From Tindallia californiensis (GTDB lineage: Bacteria > Bacillota > Clostridia > Peptostreptococcales > Tindalliaceae): 64,000 bases of DNA. Below the pieces are notes generated by a model that ran no database searches, had not been told where the DNA came from, and saw nothing but the letters and a program-made list of their open reading frames with translations. Position 1 is the stretch's first letter, and each line of letters begins with the position of its first letter. This document shows, one piece after another, positions 62,572 to 64,000 of the stretch. A program made the translations under genes and the position numbers. Location: positions 1 through 64,000 of the forward strand of contig NZ_FNPV01000010.1 in assembly GCF_900107405.1 (NCBI RefSeq), in the 5' to 3' direction.

Positions 62572-63429
62572 GTGAAGAAAAACATTTTGTTAATGATCAT
62601 CTTAGCGTTGACTTTTGTCGCAAATGTGGCCTGTAGCAATTCTGAGGCAACTAATATTGCTGCAGAAGAAAAAAGTGAAGAGGCAGTGGATACGGTTACA
62701 GCTAGTTCTGAGCAAGTTGACGGAGTAACCACAGCATCGGTTGTAGCGGACCGTTATCGGAACAATTATGAACCAAACGGGTTTACAGATTCTGATCAGA
62801 AAAAAGCATTATTTGTTGTAGGAGATCCACGAAAGTATAGTGTACAGTATGATATGACCTATACAGCTATGAAGCATTTCGAAGAAAAAGGAATAGAAGT
62901 AGAGTTGAGGGATTTATATGACATGGATTGGAACCCAGTCTTGTCGGCAGAGGAATTCTATTACCAGAAAGATGGAAAAGGAACAGTGCCTGAAGATGTA
63001 AAAGTGGAACAGGATTTGGTAACCCAGGCAGATTATATTATTTTCTCTTATCCTAATTGGCATGACACACCAAATGTGATGGTAAAAGGTTATATGGAGA
63101 GAGTTTTTGCCAGCCAGTTTGCATATACCAACGAAGGACCAGAAGGATTGCTAGTAGGAAAAGGCATGTATACCATAAGCAACTGTGGTTTTCTTGGAGG
63201 CGGCAGAGGCTTTGTAGGAGATGGTGTGGGCATCAATGATGACTTGTGGGATGAGTATATGGAAGCTTTCCGTGTTTTCGATGAAGATACTGCCGGTTGG
63301 TGGGGGATGGAAAACCTAGGCAGATTTATGAATGACAGAACGCCGGCCAATGACGACGAAAACTACGAAACAGAAATGATGGAGCTTAGAAATACGCTAA
63401 TCAATCATTTGGATACAACGTTTTTTTAA
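62572..63429 (+). CDS. Flavodoxin-fold NAD(P)H-quinone-reductase-like lipoprotein
   Basis: 285 residues from GTG 62572 (AGAGGAGG leader). A lipoprotein signal ('MKKNILLMIILALTFVANVA' then 'CSN') is followed by an acidic linker and a flavodoxin-like NQO fold with 'ALFVVGDPRKYSVQYDMTYT', 'LRDLYDMDWNPVLSAEEFYY' and 'ADYIIFSYPNWHDTPNVMVK'. The fold is usually cytosolic; an exported, lipid-anchored version is unusual and suggests extracellular electron transfer or detoxification. It is separated from LysR by 64 bases. Confidence 0.82.
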   Translation: MKKNILLMIILALTFVANVACSNSEATNIAAEEKSEEAVDTVTASSEQVDGVTTASVVADRYRNNYEPNGFTDSDQKKALFVVGDPRKYSVQYDMTYTAMKHFEEKGIEVELRDLYDMDWNPVLSAEEFYYQKDGKGTVPEDVKVEQDLVTQADYIIFSYPNWHDTPNVMVKGYMERVFASQFAYTNEGPEGLLVGKGMYTISNCGFLGGGRGFVGDGVGINDDLWDEYMEAFRVFDEDTAGWWGMENLGRFMNDRTPANDDENYETEMMELRNTLINHLDTTFF

Positions 63430-63440
63430 TCAAATCAACA

Positions 63441-63488
63441 AAAGAACCACTTAAAGGGAAAGAGATCCCAAGGAGTGGTTCTTTTTTT
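63441..63488 (+). terminator. Rho-independent terminator
   Basis: AAAGAACCACT (63441-63451) pairs with AGTGGTTCTTT (63474-63484), followed by T7. Strong terminator after the flavodoxin-like gene. Confidence 0.9.
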
Positions 63489-63738
63489 AGCGTAAACAAT
63501 TGGACAATATCGACGGTGAACATTCAATAGATATAGACATAGGGGAAAGAGGAAATTCTGAGGCTATGAAGGTTGACATAAGCACGCTTAAAAGCAAGGA
63601 TCGCTGGACAGCCATATAGTAGAAGGCATTCGCTATTTATGCTATACTCAAACCAAAGAAATTTTATCCGATTGATAAAGAAAACAAAGACCTCTAAACA
63701 ATAAAAAACAAGGGCCAGGAATAGAGAAGAGGGTTGAA

Positions 63739-64000
63739 ATGACACAAGATAAATCGTTTAACGCCCATAGCAAACACCGTATCTTGATGCATGGAATAAA
63801 AGAGAAAAATGTCGCAAAAACCTGCCGCGTTTTTGGAATTTCCAGAACCATTTATTATCGTTGGATGAAAGCTTACAAAAAAGAAGGAATGAAAGGACTG
63901 GAGGGGAAAGAACGGAAGCCGCCTGTTATGAAAAATAAGATTGGGAAGCAGTGGGAGGAAGAAATTCTTGATTATGTTCTTCTGTATCCAGAAGATGGCC
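63739..64000 (+). CDS. Transposase N-terminal part (IS481/IS3-like), cut by window edge
   Basis: ATG 63739 behind AGAGGG; the frame is open to the edge (87 codons). 'IKEKNVAKTCRVFGISRTIYYRWMKAYKKEGMKGLEGKERKP' is the helix-turn-helix of IS481/IS3-type transposases. The DDE catalytic part would lie beyond the window. Whether the element is complete cannot be judged. Confidence 0.75.
   Translation, partial: MTQDKSFNAHSKHRILMHGIKEKNVAKTCRVFGISRTIYYRWMKAYKKEGMKGLEGKERKPPVMKNKIGKQWEEEILDYVLLYPEDG

Overview
The window reads as a chromosomal segment of a low-GC, anaerobic Bacillota (class Clostridia, probably an amino-acid-fermenting lineage). The clues are the codon usage and strong AGGAGG ribosome-binding sites, a glycine-reductase-type GrdE-like protein, an EFR1-type flavodoxin/ferredoxin, an AbgT transporter, YesM/YesN-type regulators and many clostridial domain families. 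I cannot name the species. No rRNA, tRNA or CRISPR array was recognised.

Layout. 1-3.3 kb: 3' end of an aldehyde dehydrogenase, a small lipoprotein, a short TspO-like protein and an Orn/Lys/Arg decarboxylase. 3.35-12.15 kb: a compact eight-gene unit, a nickel/peptide-type ABC importer (nikABCDE-like), then a MATE exporter and a YesM/YesN two-component pair. 12.4-25 kb: assorted genes (DUF234 ATPase, orphan GyrI-like domain, patatin, M23 and M20 peptidases, XRE/DUF3796 pair, alpha/beta hydrolase, rhomboid, GntR) mixed with at least four decayed genes. 25-33.2 kb: a Fic protein and a type I restriction-modification locus (hsdM, hsdS, hsdR) with an opposite-strand GNAT toxin/antitoxin-like pair between hsdS and hsdR. 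33.2-41 kb: an AT-rich accessory stretch with unknown genes, a hairpin shaped like an integron attC site, a DUF6414-like gene broken at an A9 tract, an HD-family protein whose HD motif reads HN, a REP-type tyrosine transposase with 18-bp inverted ends, and a RhuM-like protein. 41-43.4 kb: a DNA glycosylase, a YoaP-like acetyltransferase, YwbE and a zinc-ribbon membrane protein. 43.5-51.3 kb: a complete Wadjet (JetD-JetA-JetB-JetC) plasmid-defence operon. 51.5-64 kb: a secreted 5'-nucleotidase with LysM, an orphan GrdE-like protein lacking the expected pyruvoyl cysteine, a deletion relic of the decarboxylase gene, glycerol dehydrogenase, an RpiR/AbgT/amidohydrolase cluster, a LysR regulator with a flavodoxin-like lipoprotein, and a truncated transposase at the edge.

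How the parts work together. The 25-51 kb interval is best read as a defence and mobility island: type I R-M, a Fic protein, a toxin-antitoxin-like pair, RhuM, unknown AT-rich genes and Wadjet. Two dispersed short repeat families lie between genes; one matches the ends of the REP-type transposase at 38.2 kb and may be mobilised by it. The metabolic flanks are ordinary transport and regulation units. Several of their enzymes lack a key residue (GrdE-like, amidohydrolase), and there are many frameshifts, so this chromosome region appears to be in active decay and turnover.
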